Numbered from the stretch's first letter, positions 1 through 9,231 are shown. The stretch is 64,000 bases of DNA from Nocardioides oleivorans (GCF_004137255.1 NZ_SDWT01000001.1:2232001-2296000); one strand, 5' to 3'. Notes: a model not told the origin generated them from the sequence alone. Translations and numbers: made by a program.

Positions 1-13
1 GGAGAACGGGGGC

Positions 14-856
14 ATGACCACCATGACGCAGTCGCGCGAAGCGACGTTCGACGACGCGGTGCGCGTCCAGGACGCAGACGACGGTGAGCTCGCCTCACTC
101 GTCCGGCGCTGGATGACGGCCGGTCGTCAGGAGCGCCTGCGTCGTGACAGCGTCCTGCGCGTCGCGCCCCCGGTCGAGGACGTCGAGGACGTCGTCGAGC
201 CAGCCGTCGAGCCGGCTCCCGTGACGGAGCACGCCGACCCCGTCCTCGAGGAGGGCATCGACACCGCGGCGCCGGTCGCGGAGTCCGCGACGGGTGCGCC
301 CGCCGCCCCCGCCGCCCCCGCCGCCCCGCCGGCGCTCCAGGCCCCGGCCCCACGCACCCCTCCGCTGCCGCACCGCCCGACCGCGGAGGAGACCGAGCAC
401 GCCCGCCGGATCGCCGTGCTCATCGACGCCCGCCGCGTCGACGACGACGTCGCCGCGGGCCTCCTGGCCCGCCTCGCCGAGCGCGGCACGGTCAACGTGT
501 GCCGGGCCTACGCCGACTGGAGCCGCTCGGACCTCGGCGCCTGGGTGGGCCGGATGCGCCGCCAGGGCCTCCACTCCTTCCACCAGTTCGCCGACGACGA
601 CGAGCAGGCGCTGGTCGCCATGGCGATCGACGCCGTCGACATCGCGCGCGACGCCGCGATCGACGAGTTCGTCATCGTCGGTGACATGACCTCGATGCTC
701 CCCCTCGTCCACCGCCTGCACGCCGCCGGCGTACGCGTCGTGGTGGTCGGTCCCGGACACACGCCCCACGACGTCCGCGGCGCCTGCGACGAGTTCATCG
801 ACACGGCGCTGGTCGGCACGCACGAGGTCGCCCCGGTGGGTCGCCACCGCGCCTGA
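14..856 (+). CDS. NYN-domain (LabA/DUF88-like) protein
   Basis: 280 aa. The N-terminal third is acidic and Pro/Ala-rich and looks disordered. The C-terminal half, from about residue 130, reads as a NYN (PIN-like) RNase fold: a beta strand ending in an Asp (AVLIDARR), a second strand (NVCRAYADW), and a late DEFVIVGDMTSMLPLV segment matching the acidic D-x-D/S metal site of LabA/DUF88 proteins. NYN proteins are metal-dependent nucleases acting on RNA in the cytoplasm; the substrate here is unknown. ATG at 14 follows GGAG at 1-4; a second in-frame ATG lies 9 nt downstream. The window begins at its ribosome binding site, so its upstream neighbour cannot be seen. Confidence 0.72.
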   Translation: MTTMTQSREATFDDAVRVQDADDGELASLVRRWMTAGRQERLRRDSVLRVAPPVEDVEDVVEPAVEPAPVTEHADPVLEEGIDTAAPVAESATGAPAAPAAPAAPPALQAPAPRTPPLPHRPTAEETEHARRIAVLIDARRVDDDVAAGLLARLAERGTVNVCRAYADWSRSDLGAWVGRMRRQGLHSFHQFADDDEQALVAMAIDAVDIARDAAIDEFVIVGDMTSMLPLVHRLHAAGVRVVVVGPGHTPHDVRGACDEFIDTALVGTHEVAPVGRHRA

Positions 857-922
857 CGCCGGGCCCGATTCCTTTACCTTCGCGGTGGTTTGACCCCGCC
901 GGGGTGGGGGAACGGGCCACCC

Positions 923-1702
923 ATGGGTGAGCACCTCGGGAGCAAGGTCTTCGTCGGCACGGCGATCGCGGTCGTGGCCGCGCTCGGCATCACGCAGCCC
1001 GGCGCCTCGGCCGAGTCGGCGCCCGCGCCCGGCATGCTGCCGCCCACGACCGTGTGCCCCGTCGCGCCGGAGCAGCCGACCGGCGCCGCCCAGTCGCTCC
1101 CGCAGGACCCGTGCGAGCCGCCGTTCTACGACTGGGACGGCGACGGGTGGGAGGACTTCTCCGACAACTGCCCGCAGACGTCGAACCCCGGGCAGGAGGA
1201 CGCGGACGGCGACGGCACCGGCGACGCCTGCGACCCCACGCCGACCGGCGAGCCCACCACCCCGCCCACGACCCCTCCCACGACGCCGCCGACCACGACG
1301 CCGCCGACCACCAACCCGCCGACCAACCCGCCGACCAACCCTCCGGCGACGCCCACCGCCGGACCCGCCCCCACGACCGGTCCGGCCCCCGAGCCGATCG
1401 AGATCCCGGGCTGCACGACCGCGTGCCTCTACCAGCGCGAGGTGGGCCTGCAGGTGAAGGGCACCAAGCTCCGCGGCACCATCACCTCGCCCGCCACCGG
1501 CTGCCGCACGGGCGCCACCGTGACGGTCTGGCGCGTGCACAAGAAGGCCGACCGCCGCGTCATGGTCGTGTCGGCGAAGTCCAACGGCGCGTTCGCGATG
1601 AAGCGTCCTGCGCGGGCCGGCACCTACTACGTCACCGTGACCTCTCCGGAGCAGCCGATGTGCGCCTCCGCGAGGTCGCGCCAGGTGAAGGTCAAGCGCT
1701 GA
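923..1702 (+). CDS. Secreted protein with thrombospondin type-3-like calcium repeat and Pro/Thr linker
   Basis: 259 aa from ATG 923, which has a G-rich Shine-Dalgarno about 10 nt upstream; a TTG at 890 is in frame but would put 11 residues before a normal signal peptide. A hydrophobic segment ending near ASAES is a Sec signal. The next section carries the acidic DWDGDGWEDFSDNCP and DADGDGTGDACDP motifs of thrombospondin type-3 calcium-binding repeats. A long PTTPP/TNPP repeat (about nt 1250-1375) acts as a linker or wall-spanning stalk. The C-terminal domain has paired cysteines and a beta-rich composition with a basic end (VKVKR). Probably extracellular or wall-associated; no enzymatic motif is visible. 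Function unknown. Confidence 0.7.
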   Translation: MGEHLGSKVFVGTAIAVVAALGITQPGASAESAPAPGMLPPTTVCPVAPEQPTGAAQSLPQDPCEPPFYDWDGDGWEDFSDNCPQTSNPGQEDADGDGTGDACDPTPTGEPTTPPTTPPTTPPTTTPPTTNPPTNPPTNPPATPTAGPAPTTGPAPEPIEIPGCTTACLYQREVGLQVKGTKLRGTITSPATGCRTGATVTVWRVHKKADRRVMVVSAKSNGAFAMKRPARAGTYYVTVTSPEQPMCASARSRQVKVKR

Positions 1703-1777
1703 CCCGGCAACCCCGGCTGTTCGCCCTGGGCAAACTCGTTCGCGCAGGTCAGGCACGCGACCTACGCTTGAGGGCAT

Positions 1778-3313
1778 ATGACGAACGCACCTGACCTCCC
1801 CGCCGCCGACTTCACGCTGCGTGACGCACTCGACGCGACCCGCGCCTGGGACGACGACACCATCGAGCTCGACGACCAGCTGCTCGACGACACCGCCTCC
1901 GACGAGTGGGGCGAGTCCGGCTACGACGACGACGGCGACCCCGAGGAGCTGACCGTCGGCGCCCAGGAGCTGGCCGAGCGCCACGCCCTGCGCCGCGTCG
2001 CCGCCCTGCGCACCGAGCTCGAGGACATCACCGAGGTCGAGTACCGCCAGCTCCGCCTCGAGAAGGTCGTGCTCGTCGGCGTGTGGACCGACGGTTCGGT
2101 CACCGACGCGGAGAACTCGATGGCCGAGCTCGCGCTGCTCGCCGAGACCGCGGGCTCCGAGGTGCTCGAGGCGGTCTTCCAGCGACGCTCGACGCCCGAC
2201 CCCGCCACCTACATCGGGCGCGGCAAGGTCGAGGCGATCCGCGAGATCGTCCAGGCCACCGGCGCCGACACCGTCATCTGCGACGGTGAGCTCGCGCCCA
2301 GCCAGCTGCGGAACCTCGAGGACAAGATCAAGGTCAAGGTCGTCGACCGCACGGCGCTGATCCTCGACATCTTCGCCCAGCACGCGAAGAGCAAGGAGGG
2401 CCAGGCGCAGGTCGAGCTGGCCCAGCTGCAGTACATGAAGCAGCGGCTGCGCGGCTGGGGTGGCAACCTCTCCCGCCAGGTCGGTGGCCGCGCCGCCGGC
2501 GGTGACGGCATCGGTGGTCGTGGTCCCGGTGAGACGAAGATCGAGACCGACCGGCGGCGGATCAACACCAAGATCGCCAAGCTCCGCCGCGAGCTCAAGG
2601 AGCTGCGCAGCACCCGCGACGTCAAGCGCCAGTCACGTCGCCGCAACCACATCCCCAGCGTCGCGATCGCCGGCTACACCAACGCCGGCAAGTCCTCGCT
2701 CCTCAACCGGCTGACCGACGCCGGGGTGCTCGTCGAGGACGCGCTCTTCGCGACCCTCGACCCCACCACGCGGCGTACGACGACCGCGGACGGCCGCGTC
2801 TACACGATGTCCGACACCGTCGGGTTCGTGCGCCACCTGCCGCACGGGCTGGTCGAGGCGTTCCGCTCGACGCTGGAGGAGGTCGCCGACTCCGACCTGC
2901 TGCTCCACGTCGTCGACGGCTCCCACCCCGACCCCGAGGGCCAGATCGCCGCGGTGCGCGAGGTGCTCGCCGAGATCGGCGCGAACAAGGTCCCCGAGAT
3001 CATCGTGATCAACAAGGCCGACGCCGCCGACCCGCTGGTGATCAGCCGGCTGCTGGCGCGCGAGCCGCACAGCGTCGTGGTCAGCGCGAAGACCGGCGAG
3101 GGCATCGAGAAGGCCCTGGCGGCCATCGAGTCCGAGCTGCCGCGCCCGCAGGTCGAGTTCGACGTGCTGCTGCCCTACGAGCGCGGCGACCTGGTCAACC
3201 GGATCCACCAGGAGGCCGAGATCGGCTCGATGGAGCACACCGGCGACGGCACGCTCGTCGTCGGAAGGGCCAACGCCGACCTGGCGGGGGAGCTGGCGGC
3301 GTACAGTCGCTGA
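1778..3313 (+). CDS. hflX: Ribosome-associated GTPase HflX
   Basis: 511 aa. The middle has the HflX N-terminal domain (RSTPDPATYIGRGKVEAI) and the glycine-rich GGRGPGETKIETDRR linker. The C-terminal half is a Era/Obg-like G domain: P-loop GYTNAGKSSLLN near residue 300, switch region DPTTRRT, DTVGF for G3, NKAD for G4 and SAKTGEG for G5. HflX binds the 50S subunit and splits stalled 70S ribosomes under stress. The acidic first 60 residues are an N-terminal extension, common in actinobacteria. ATG 1778 follows a GAGGG motif. A hairpin just after the stop separates it from secDF. Confidence 0.95.
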   Translation: MTNAPDLPAADFTLRDALDATRAWDDDTIELDDQLLDDTASDEWGESGYDDDGDPEELTVGAQELAERHALRRVAALRTELEDITEVEYRQLRLEKVVLVGVWTDGSVTDAENSMAELALLAETAGSEVLEAVFQRRSTPDPATYIGRGKVEAIREIVQATGADTVICDGELAPSQLRNLEDKIKVKVVDRTALILDIFAQHAKSKEGQAQVELAQLQYMKQRLRGWGGNLSRQVGGRAAGGDGIGGRGPGETKIETDRRRINTKIAKLRRELKELRSTRDVKRQSRRRNHIPSVAIAGYTNAGKSSLLNRLTDAGVLVEDALFATLDPTTRRTTTADGRVYTMSDTVGFVRHLPHGLVEAFRSTLEEVADSDLLLHVVDGSHPDPEGQIAAVREVLAEIGANKVPEIIVINKADAADPLVISRLLAREPHSVVVSAKTGEGIEKALAAIESELPRPQVEFDVLLPYERGDLVNRIHQEAEIGSMEHTGDGTLVVGRANADLAGELAAYSR

Positions 3314-3326
3314 CGTTTTGCGTCGC

Positions 3327-3359
3327 GCGTGACACCGGAACCTTCGACCGGGGTCACGC
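3327..3359 (+). terminator. Hairpin after hflX
   Basis: Inverted repeat GCGTGACACCGG (3327-3338) and CCGGGGTCACGC (3348-3359), 11 of 12 pairs with a 9-nt loop, starting 14 nt after the hflX stop. There is no U-tract, as is common in high-GC actinobacteria. Likely terminates hflX before secDF. Confidence 0.55.
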
Positions 3360-3410
3360 GTTGACCCGTCCGGCGCCCGGATTCGGGCGTTGGGTTTCCT
3401 CTGAGGGAGT

Positions 3411-5705
3411 ATGTCGCGCATGTCACGTGGTGTCTGGATCCGCTTCTTCCTCGTGCTCGGCCTCCTGGTCGGGTGCGCGGCGCTCGCGGTCAACGTCAAG
3501 CCCAACCTCGGTCTCGACCTCAAGGGCGGCGCTCAGTTCGTCTTCGAGGCGGAGGGCACCGACGCCACGCCTGCCAGTGCCGAGAACGTCGACAAGACGC
3601 TGCAGGTCCTCCGCGGCCGGGTGGACGCCCTCGGTGTCGCCGAGTCGACCCTGGTCCGCCAGGGTGAGAACCGGATCCTCGTCGAGCTCCCCGGTGTCAC
3701 CAGCGACGCCGAGGCACAGCGGGCCGAGGAGCGCATCGGGTCGACCGCGAAGCTGACCATCCACAAGGTGCTCGCGACCGCGCAGCCCGACGCGGAGCCC
3801 AGCAAGAAGGACAACCAGGTCCTGGCGTCCGACCAGGGCGACACGATCGAGATCGGCCCCACGGTCATCCAGGGCGACGAGATCACCGGCGCCAGCTCGC
3901 AGCAGCCGCAGAACAGCGTCGACTGGGTCGTGGCGATCGACTTCAACGGCAAGGGTGGCGACACCTGGGCCGACATCACCGGCAAGGCCGCCTGCAACCC
4001 GTCCGGCGACCCGAAGCGACGCATCGCGATCGTGCTCGACGGTGAGGTCATCTCCTCGCCCGAGGTCAACACCGACGTCGGGTGCGACGTCGGCATCCGC
4101 GGCGACAGCACCCAGATCACCGGCAGCTACACCGCGAGCGAGGCCGGCGACCTCGCTGCCCTCATCGAGGGCGGCTCGCTGCCCCTCGAGCTCAAGCCGA
4201 TCTCCGACCGCCTCGTCGGCCCCTCGCTCGGTGCCGCGGCGATCGACCAGTCGATCGAGGCCGGCATCATCGGCATCATCCTGACCGGTCTCTTCATCAT
4301 CGTCGTCTACCGCCTCGTCGGCTTCGGCGCGACCATCGCGCTGGCGTCCTACGCCCTGCTCGCCTACGCCATGCTCGTCGGGCTCGGGTCGACGCTGACC
4401 CTGCCCGGCCTTGCAGGCTTCGTGCTCGCCATCGGCATGGCGATCGATGCCAACGTCCTCGTCTTCGAGAGAGCCAGGGAGGAGTACGAGGCCTACCCGT
4501 CCGCGGGCTTCAGGCGCGCCCTCGCCGTCGGCTTCAACAAGGCGTGGAGCGCGATCATCGACTCCAACGTCACCACCCTGCTCGCCGCGGGCCTGCTGTT
4601 CTTCCTCGGCTCCGGCCCGATCAAGGGCTTCGGTGTCACCCTGACCATCGGTGTCGTCGCCTCGATGGTGTCGGCGCTGATCATCGCCCGCGTGCTCTGC
4701 GACCTCCTCGTCTCCAACAAGCCGGTCTCGCGCCGGCCCCGCCTCACCGGCCTGAGCGACGTCGGTGCCGTGCGCAGGTGGCTGGAGAGGAAGAACCCGC
4801 AGATCATGAAGCGCCGCAAGATCTGGCTCAGCATCTCGGGTGCCGCGCTCGTCCTCGCCGTCACCGGCATCGCGACCCAGGGCCTCAACCTCGGCGTCGA
4901 GTTCACCGGTGGTCGCCAGCTCGACTACTCCGTGAGCAAGGACATGACCGTCGACCAGGCCCGCCAGGCGGTGGCCGACGCCGGCTTCCCCGAGGCCGTC
5001 GTGCAGACCGCCGACACCGCCGACTTCACCGTCCGCACCGGGTCGATCAGCAACGACGAGGAGCAGAAGATCGAGGCCGAGCTGGCCAAGCTCGGCGGCA
5101 CGGTCGACAAGGTCGACGACCAGACCATCGGCTCGTCGCTCGGCAAGGAGCTGCGCAACAACGCGCTCATCGCGTTCGGCGTCGCCTTCCTCGCCCAGCT
5201 GCTCTACCTCGCGATCCGCTTCAAGTGGACCTTCGGCCTCTCGGCCGTCCTCGCGATGGCACACGACGTGCTCCTCGTGACCGGCCTCTTCGCCTGGCTC
5301 GGCAAGCCGATCGACGGCATCTTCCTGGCCGCCGCGATGACCATCGTCGGTCTGTCGGTCAACGACTCCGTCGTCGTCTTCGACCGCATCCGCGAGCGCT
5401 GGTGGGGATCGAAGCCCGGTGACGACTTCATGGAGCTGGCCAACACCGCGTCCGTCGAGACCATGCCCCGCACGGTCAACACCGGCCTCGGCGCGATGTT
5501 CATCCTCGCCGCACTCGCCTTCATCGGCGGCGACTCGCTCCAGGACTTCGCCATCGCGCTCCTCGTCGGCCTGATCATCGGCACGCTGTCCTCGGTCTTC
5601 GTGGCCACCCCGCTGCTGACCTACCTCAACCAGCGGTTCCCGATGAGCCGGGTCAAGCGCGAGAAGGTCGTCCGGACCCCCGAGGACTCCGGCGCCGTCG
5701 TCTGA
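3411..5705 (+). CDS. secDF: Fused protein translocase subunit SecDF
   Basis: 764 aa, containing both SecD and SecF in one chain. SecD half: first membrane segment at residues 7-25, LGLDLKGG signature, a large extracytoplasmic domain, and five membrane helices around 280-430 including the AIGMAIDANVLVFER motif. SecF half: membrane segment near 470, GVEFTGG signature, and a second helix bundle with VGLSVNDSVVVFDRIRE. SecDF uses the proton gradient to help SecYEG complete export. Many actinobacteria have separate secD and secF beside yajC and ruvB; here the fused gene sits alone between hflX and dinG, so it may be a paralogue. ATG 3411 follows GAGGGA; another ATG is three codons later. Confidence 0.93.
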   Translation: MSRMSRGVWIRFFLVLGLLVGCAALAVNVKPNLGLDLKGGAQFVFEAEGTDATPASAENVDKTLQVLRGRVDALGVAESTLVRQGENRILVELPGVTSDAEAQRAEERIGSTAKLTIHKVLATAQPDAEPSKKDNQVLASDQGDTIEIGPTVIQGDEITGASSQQPQNSVDWVVAIDFNGKGGDTWADITGKAACNPSGDPKRRIAIVLDGEVISSPEVNTDVGCDVGIRGDSTQITGSYTASEAGDLAALIEGGSLPLELKPISDRLVGPSLGAAAIDQSIEAGIIGIILTGLFIIVVYRLVGFGATIALASYALLAYAMLVGLGSTLTLPGLAGFVLAIGMAIDANVLVFERAREEYEAYPSAGFRRALAVGFNKAWSAIIDSNVTTLLAAGLLFFLGSGPIKGFGVTLTIGVVASMVSALIIARVLCDLLVSNKPVSRRPRLTGLSDVGAVRRWLERKNPQIMKRRKIWLSISGAALVLAVTGIATQGLNLGVEFTGGRQLDYSVSKDMTVDQARQAVADAGFPEAVVQTADTADFTVRTGSISNDEEQKIEAELAKLGGTVDKVDDQTIGSSLGKELRNNALIAFGVAFLAQLLYLAIRFKWTFGLSAVLAMAHDVLLVTGLFAWLGKPIDGIFLAAAMTIVGLSVNDSVVVFDRIRERWWGSKPGDDFMELANTASVETMPRTVNTGLGAMFILAALAFIGGDSLQDFAIALLVGLIIGTLSSVFVATPLLTYLNQRFPMSRVKREKVVRTPEDSGAVV

Positions 5706-5744
5706 GGTTGCTGCCTCAGGAGTCTCCGGATATCCGGTGACCGC

Positions 5745-5780
5745 CCCGCTTGTCGGCCTGGATCTCGGCCGACAAGCGGG
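5745..5780 (+). terminator. Perfect 14-bp hairpin after secDF
   Basis: CCCGCTTGTCGGCC (5745-5758) and GGCCGACAAGCGGG (5767-5780) form an uninterrupted 14-bp stem with an 8-nt loop, 40 nt after the secDF stop. No U-tract follows. Best read as the secDF terminator. Confidence 0.7.
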
Positions 5781-5848
5781 AGACTCGGGTGCAAAGGTCC
5801 CGTCGACGGGTCCAGGACGACGTTGCCCGGGCGGCGTAGGCTCTGCCC

Positions 5849-5980
5849 ATGTTGTGGATCCTGTTGATCGTCGTGCTGGGCGTGGTCGCCTACAAGTACC
5901 GCGTGAAGATCCTGGCCCGGATCCTCGGCCAGCCCGAGCGGCGCATCGAGCGCCAGATCGGCCGCAAGAAGAACTACTGA
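5849..5980 (+). CDS. 43-aa single-pass membrane small protein
   Basis: A short frame below most ORF cut-offs: residues 2-14 form one hydrophobic helix (LWILLIVVLGVVA), followed by a strongly basic tail ending RKKNY. This shape suggests an inner-membrane microprotein with a cytoplasmic positive tail. ATG 5849 has TAGGCT at 5837-5842, six nt upstream, the spacing expected of a -10 element for a leaderless transcript, and no Shine-Dalgarno. It lies between the secDF hairpin and dinG. Function unknown. Confidence 0.55.
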   Translation: MLWILLIVVLGVVAYKYRVKILARILGQPERRIERQIGRKKNY

Positions 5981-6036
5981 CGCCGCTTGTGGATGGCGTA
6001 CGACGTGGTGTCGGCGCCGCCCCGTAGGGTGCTCTG

Positions 6037-8043
6037 GTGCCTGAGCCCGACACCTCCACCAGCCGAGTCGCGACCGTGCTGGCCAAGGCGGTCACCGGCC
6101 TCGGCGGGCAGCAGCGCGACGGCCAGGTGCAGATGGCGACGGAGGTCGCCGACGCGATGGAGGACGGTCGCCACCTCCTCGTCCAGGCCGGCACCGGCAC
6201 CGGCAAGTCGCTGGGCTACCTCGTCCCGGCGATGCTCCACGACAAGCGCGTCGTGGTGGCCACCGCGACCCTCGCCCTCCAGCACCAGCTCGTCGAGCGC
6301 GACCTGCCCCGACTGGTCGAGGCGGTCAAGGACGTGCCCGGGCTCGACACGTCGTACGCCGTCCTGAAGGGGCGATCGAACTACGCGTGCCTGCACCGCA
6401 TCCGGGCCGGCGTCCCCGACGACCAGGGCACCCTGGTCGACGTGCCCATGGGCTCCATGGCCGAGAAGGTCCTCGAGCTGCGGGCGTGGGCCGAGGAGGA
6501 GTCGGAGCAGAAGGCCAGCGGCGAGCGCGACAACGCTCCGCGCCACACCGATCGTGAGTGGCGCCAGGTCTCGGTCAGCCACCGGGAGTGCCTCGGTGCC
6601 GCGAAGTGCCCGTTCGGCGCGGAGTGCTTCGCCGAGCTCGCGCGCGAAAAGGCGCAGCGCAGCCACCTGATCGTCACCAACCACTCGCTCCTCGCGATCG
6701 ACGCGATCGAGGAGGTGCCGATGATCCCCGACTACGACACCGTGGTCATCGACGAGGCGCACGAGCTCACCGCACGCGTCACCCAGGCTGCGACCGACGA
6801 GCTCGCAGCCGCCGACATCGAGCGCGCCGCCCGCCGCTCGAGCCGCTGGACCGCCGACGCGGACGGCGACCCGGCGGGTGACCTCGAGGACGCCGCCCAG
6901 CAGCTGGCCGAGGCCTTCGAGGCGACCCCGCCCGGGCGGATCGACCAGGTGTCGCAGCAGCTGTCCGACGCACTGGTCCTCGTCCGCGACGCCGCGCGCG
7001 CCTGCCTGTCGGCGTACCCGCGCGAGTCCGGCGGCGGTGGTGGCGAGGGCGACGCCGGTCGCACCCAGGCCAAGGGCATGGTGCAGGAGGTCTTCGTCAA
7101 CGCCGAGCGGATGGCTGCGGGTTCGCAGGCCGACGTGCTGTGGCTCGGCGAGGCGCGCGACCGGTTACCTGCGCGGCTGCACGTCGCGCCCCTGCAGGTA
7201 TGGGGCCCGATGCGCGACAAGCTGCTCACCGACAAGACGGTCGTCTTCACCAGCGCCACGCTGATGCTCGGTGGCGAGTTCGGCGCCGTCGCCACCTCGC
7301 TCGGTCTCAAGCCCACCGAGCGAATCGGCCACCAGGTCGCCACCACCGACGCCGAGGACGCGCTGCCGTGGAAGGGCATCGACGTCGGCTCGCCGTTCGA
7401 CTACGGCCAGCAGTCCATCCTCTACGTCGCCCGCCACCTGCCTCAGCCCGGCCGCGACGGCCTCGGGCAGGCGCAGCTCGACGAGATCTGCGAGCTCGTC
7501 GACGCCCTCGAGGGCCGCACGCTCGGCCTGTTCTCGTCCCGCCGCGCGGCCGAGACCGCCGCCGAGGCCGTGCGCGCGCGGCTGCCGCACCTCACCACGC
7601 TCGCGCAGGGCGACGCCCAGCTCCCGGAGCTCGCCAAGCAGTTCGTCGAGGACCCGCACACCTGCCTGTTCGGCACGCTGTCGCTCTGGCAGGGACTCGA
7701 CGTCCCCGGCGACACCTGCCAGCTCGTGATCATCGACCGGATCCCGTTCCCACGGCCCGACGACCCGCTGATGTCGGCGCGCCAGAAGGCTGCCGACCAA
7801 GCCGGCGGCAACGGCTTCATGCAGGTCGCCGCGACCCATGCTGCGCTGCTGATGGCGCAGGGTGCCGGCCGCCTGATCCGCACGACCACCGACCGCGGCA
7901 TCGTCGCCGTCCTCGATCCGCGACTGGAGACCGCCCGCTACGGCCGGTTCCTCAAGGCGTCGCTGCCGCCGATGTGGTCGACCACCGACCCGGCGCTCGT
8001 CCGCCAGGCGCTGAAGAGGCTGGGTCAGGCGACCAGCGCGTAG
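6037..8043 (+). CDS. DinG-family (XPD-like) ATP-dependent helicase
   Basis: 668 aa. SF2 helicase of the DinG/Rad3 type: Walker A AGTGTGKS at about residues 51-58, DEAH box in VVIDEAHEL near 235, and C-terminal motifs including GTLSLWQGLDVPGD and QGAGRLIR. Cysteines in the iron-sulfur insertion are visible (YACLHR, CLGAAKCPFGAECF), so a 4Fe-4S cluster is likely. Such enzymes unwind 5'-overhang DNA, R-loops and D-loops. GTG 6037 is preceded by TAGGGT at 6025-6030 with a 6-nt gap, implying a leaderless mRNA. Its last 19 nt overlap the convergent DivIVA-repeat gene. No SOS box was seen upstream. Confidence 0.88.
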   Translation: MPEPDTSTSRVATVLAKAVTGLGGQQRDGQVQMATEVADAMEDGRHLLVQAGTGTGKSLGYLVPAMLHDKRVVVATATLALQHQLVERDLPRLVEAVKDVPGLDTSYAVLKGRSNYACLHRIRAGVPDDQGTLVDVPMGSMAEKVLELRAWAEEESEQKASGERDNAPRHTDREWRQVSVSHRECLGAAKCPFGAECFAELAREKAQRSHLIVTNHSLLAIDAIEEVPMIPDYDTVVIDEAHELTARVTQAATDELAAADIERAARRSSRWTADADGDPAGDLEDAAQQLAEAFEATPPGRIDQVSQQLSDALVLVRDAARACLSAYPRESGGGGGEGDAGRTQAKGMVQEVFVNAERMAAGSQADVLWLGEARDRLPARLHVAPLQVWGPMRDKLLTDKTVVFTSATLMLGGEFGAVATSLGLKPTERIGHQVATTDAEDALPWKGIDVGSPFDYGQQSILYVARHLPQPGRDGLGQAQLDEICELVDALEGRTLGLFSSRRAAETAAEAVRARLPHLTTLAQGDAQLPELAKQFVEDPHTCLFGTLSLWQGLDVPGDTCQLVIIDRIPFPRPDDPLMSARQKAADQAGGNGFMQVAATHAALLMAQGAGRLIRTTTDRGIVAVLDPRLETARYGRFLKASLPPMWSTTDPALVRQALKRLGQATSA

Positions 8044-8489
8044 ACCACCACGCCGATGACCACCAGGATGCCGGCGAGGATCAGGTAGAGGGCGGGCCCG
8101 CCCGAGCTCACCTCCGTGATCGCGGACGAGGTCGTGGGCTCGTACGACGACCGCGCGGGCGCCGCCTGCGGCTGCGGGGTGGGTGCCGGCTGCGGCACCT
8201 CGGGCGCGGGCTCGGGCGCGGGAGGCGCCTGCTCGGGAGCTGCTCCACCCGACTCCCGGCGCGCGGTCTCCGCGGCGGCGAGGTCCAGCCAGCTGTCGAC
8301 CTCGCCGATGTCGTACCCCTGCCGCAGCCGCACCGGGGTGAACCGCAGGTCCATGATGTGCTCGGCGCCGAACCGCTGCTCGGGAAGCTCGAGGTTGTCG
8401 AAGATCAGGTCGATGGCCTGGTCGACCTCTCCCATGTCGTACCCCTCGCGGAGGGAGGTCGTGCTGAAGGTGGGGCGGTCGAGTGCCAT
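8025..8489 (-). CDS. DivIVA-repeat protein with C-terminal membrane anchor
   Basis: 154 aa. Two copies of a short DivIVA-like motif lie in the first 70 residues: F-S-T-T-SLREGYDMGEVDQAID and F-T-P-V-RLRQGYDIGEVDSWLD. A Pro/Ala/Gln linker follows, and one hydrophobic helix (ALYLILAGILVVIGVVVYALVA) ends the protein, so it should be tail-anchored with the DivIVA motifs in the cytoplasm. Related motifs are used by actinobacterial pole or septum proteins to sense curved membrane or bind Wag31/DivIVA. ATG 8489 has a GGAGGA ribosome binding site. It lies 12 nt downstream of the sulfotransferase gene, probably co-transcribed. Confidence 0.7.
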   Translation of the reverse strand: MALDRPTFSTTSLREGYDMGEVDQAIDLIFDNLELPEQRFGAEHIMDLRFTPVRLRQGYDIGEVDSWLDLAAAETARRESGGAAPEQAPPAPEPAPEVPQPAPTPQPQAAPARSSYEPTTSSAITEVSSGGPALYLILAGILVVIGVVVYALVA

Positions 8490-8501
8490 GTCGGTCCTCC
8501 G

Positions 8502-9221
8502 TCAGGCCTGGTCGGGTGAGTAGCCGAAGAGCTGGTAGTCGCGGCGGTACATCTGCGTCACCAGCGCGCGCAGCTCGGCGGAGACCTGCTGGTCGCGGCC
8601 GCCGGGCGCGGTCTGGTTCTTCGGCGCGCTCGGCACGGCGGGCGCCCCGATCCGCTCGCACACCTCGGCGAAGTCGCGGTCGAAGGTCTCGAGGCGGCCG
8701 ATGAAGTCGACGCGGTTGAGGTCGATCATCCGGCTCTGGAGGGTCAGGTGCTGGTCGGTGCCGGGCACGGCGGCCAGGTCGTGCGTCGCGGTCCACGCGG
8801 CGAACTCCTCGACCACCTGCATCCGCGCGTGGGTCGCGGGGTCGAAGTCGTAGTAGTTGTTGTCCACGACCTTGTCGTGCCACGCCGACACGAATCGGTC
8901 GAGCGGGTCGCGGACGAATGCGAACGTGAAGTAGTCGGCGTACGACGCCAGCGGGTAGCGGATCCGCATCGCGTGGTCGACGTCGAGCACCACGCCGTTG
9001 CTCTCGCAGTGGTGCCGGATCGTGCGGGTCGCGACCTTGGCCACGCGGTACCAGACGAACCGGTGGCCGTGGCTGATCGTGAGGTTGTACGCCAGCGGGC
9101 TCAGCCAACCGGACTTCTCGCCCGCGGCGGCGAGCCGGTCGAGCTCCGCCTCTCCGGGCGGCGTCAGCCGGCGCCGGTTGCCGGGGCGGGTACGGAAGAG
9201 CTCGGGATCGGGGCGTGACAT
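8502..9221 (-). CDS. Sulfotransferase-family protein
   Basis: 239 aa. A 5'-phosphosulfate loop-like segment (FVWYRVAKVATRTIRHH, about residues 54-70) and a 3'-phosphate-binding segment (FAFVRDPLDRFVSAWHD, about 98-114) match the carbohydrate sulfotransferase family (Sulfotransfer_2), which moves sulfate from PAPS to a hydroxyl on sugar or lipid. The first loop departs from the textbook PKSGTT pattern. No signal peptide, so cytoplasmic. Substrate unknown. On the minus strand TAGCCT lies 7 nt before ATG 9221, suggesting a leaderless start of this two-gene unit. Confidence 0.75.
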   Translation of the reverse strand: MSRPDPELFRTRPGNRRRLTPPGEAELDRLAAAGEKSGWLSPLAYNLTISHGHRFVWYRVAKVATRTIRHHCESNGVVLDVDHAMRIRYPLASYADYFTFAFVRDPLDRFVSAWHDKVVDNNYYDFDPATHARMQVVEEFAAWTATHDLAAVPGTDQHLTLQSRMIDLNRVDFIGRLETFDRDFAEVCERIGAPAVPSAPKNQTAPGGRDQQVSAELRALVTQMYRRDYQLFGYSPDQA

Positions 9222-9231
9222 CGCCGCGAGG

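Noticed and set aside
95..2383. 762-aa minus-strand frame over the NYN, secreted protein and hflX genes
   Set aside because: It crosses three well supported plus-strand genes and has low-complexity Gly/Arg sequence; a GC3 shadow.
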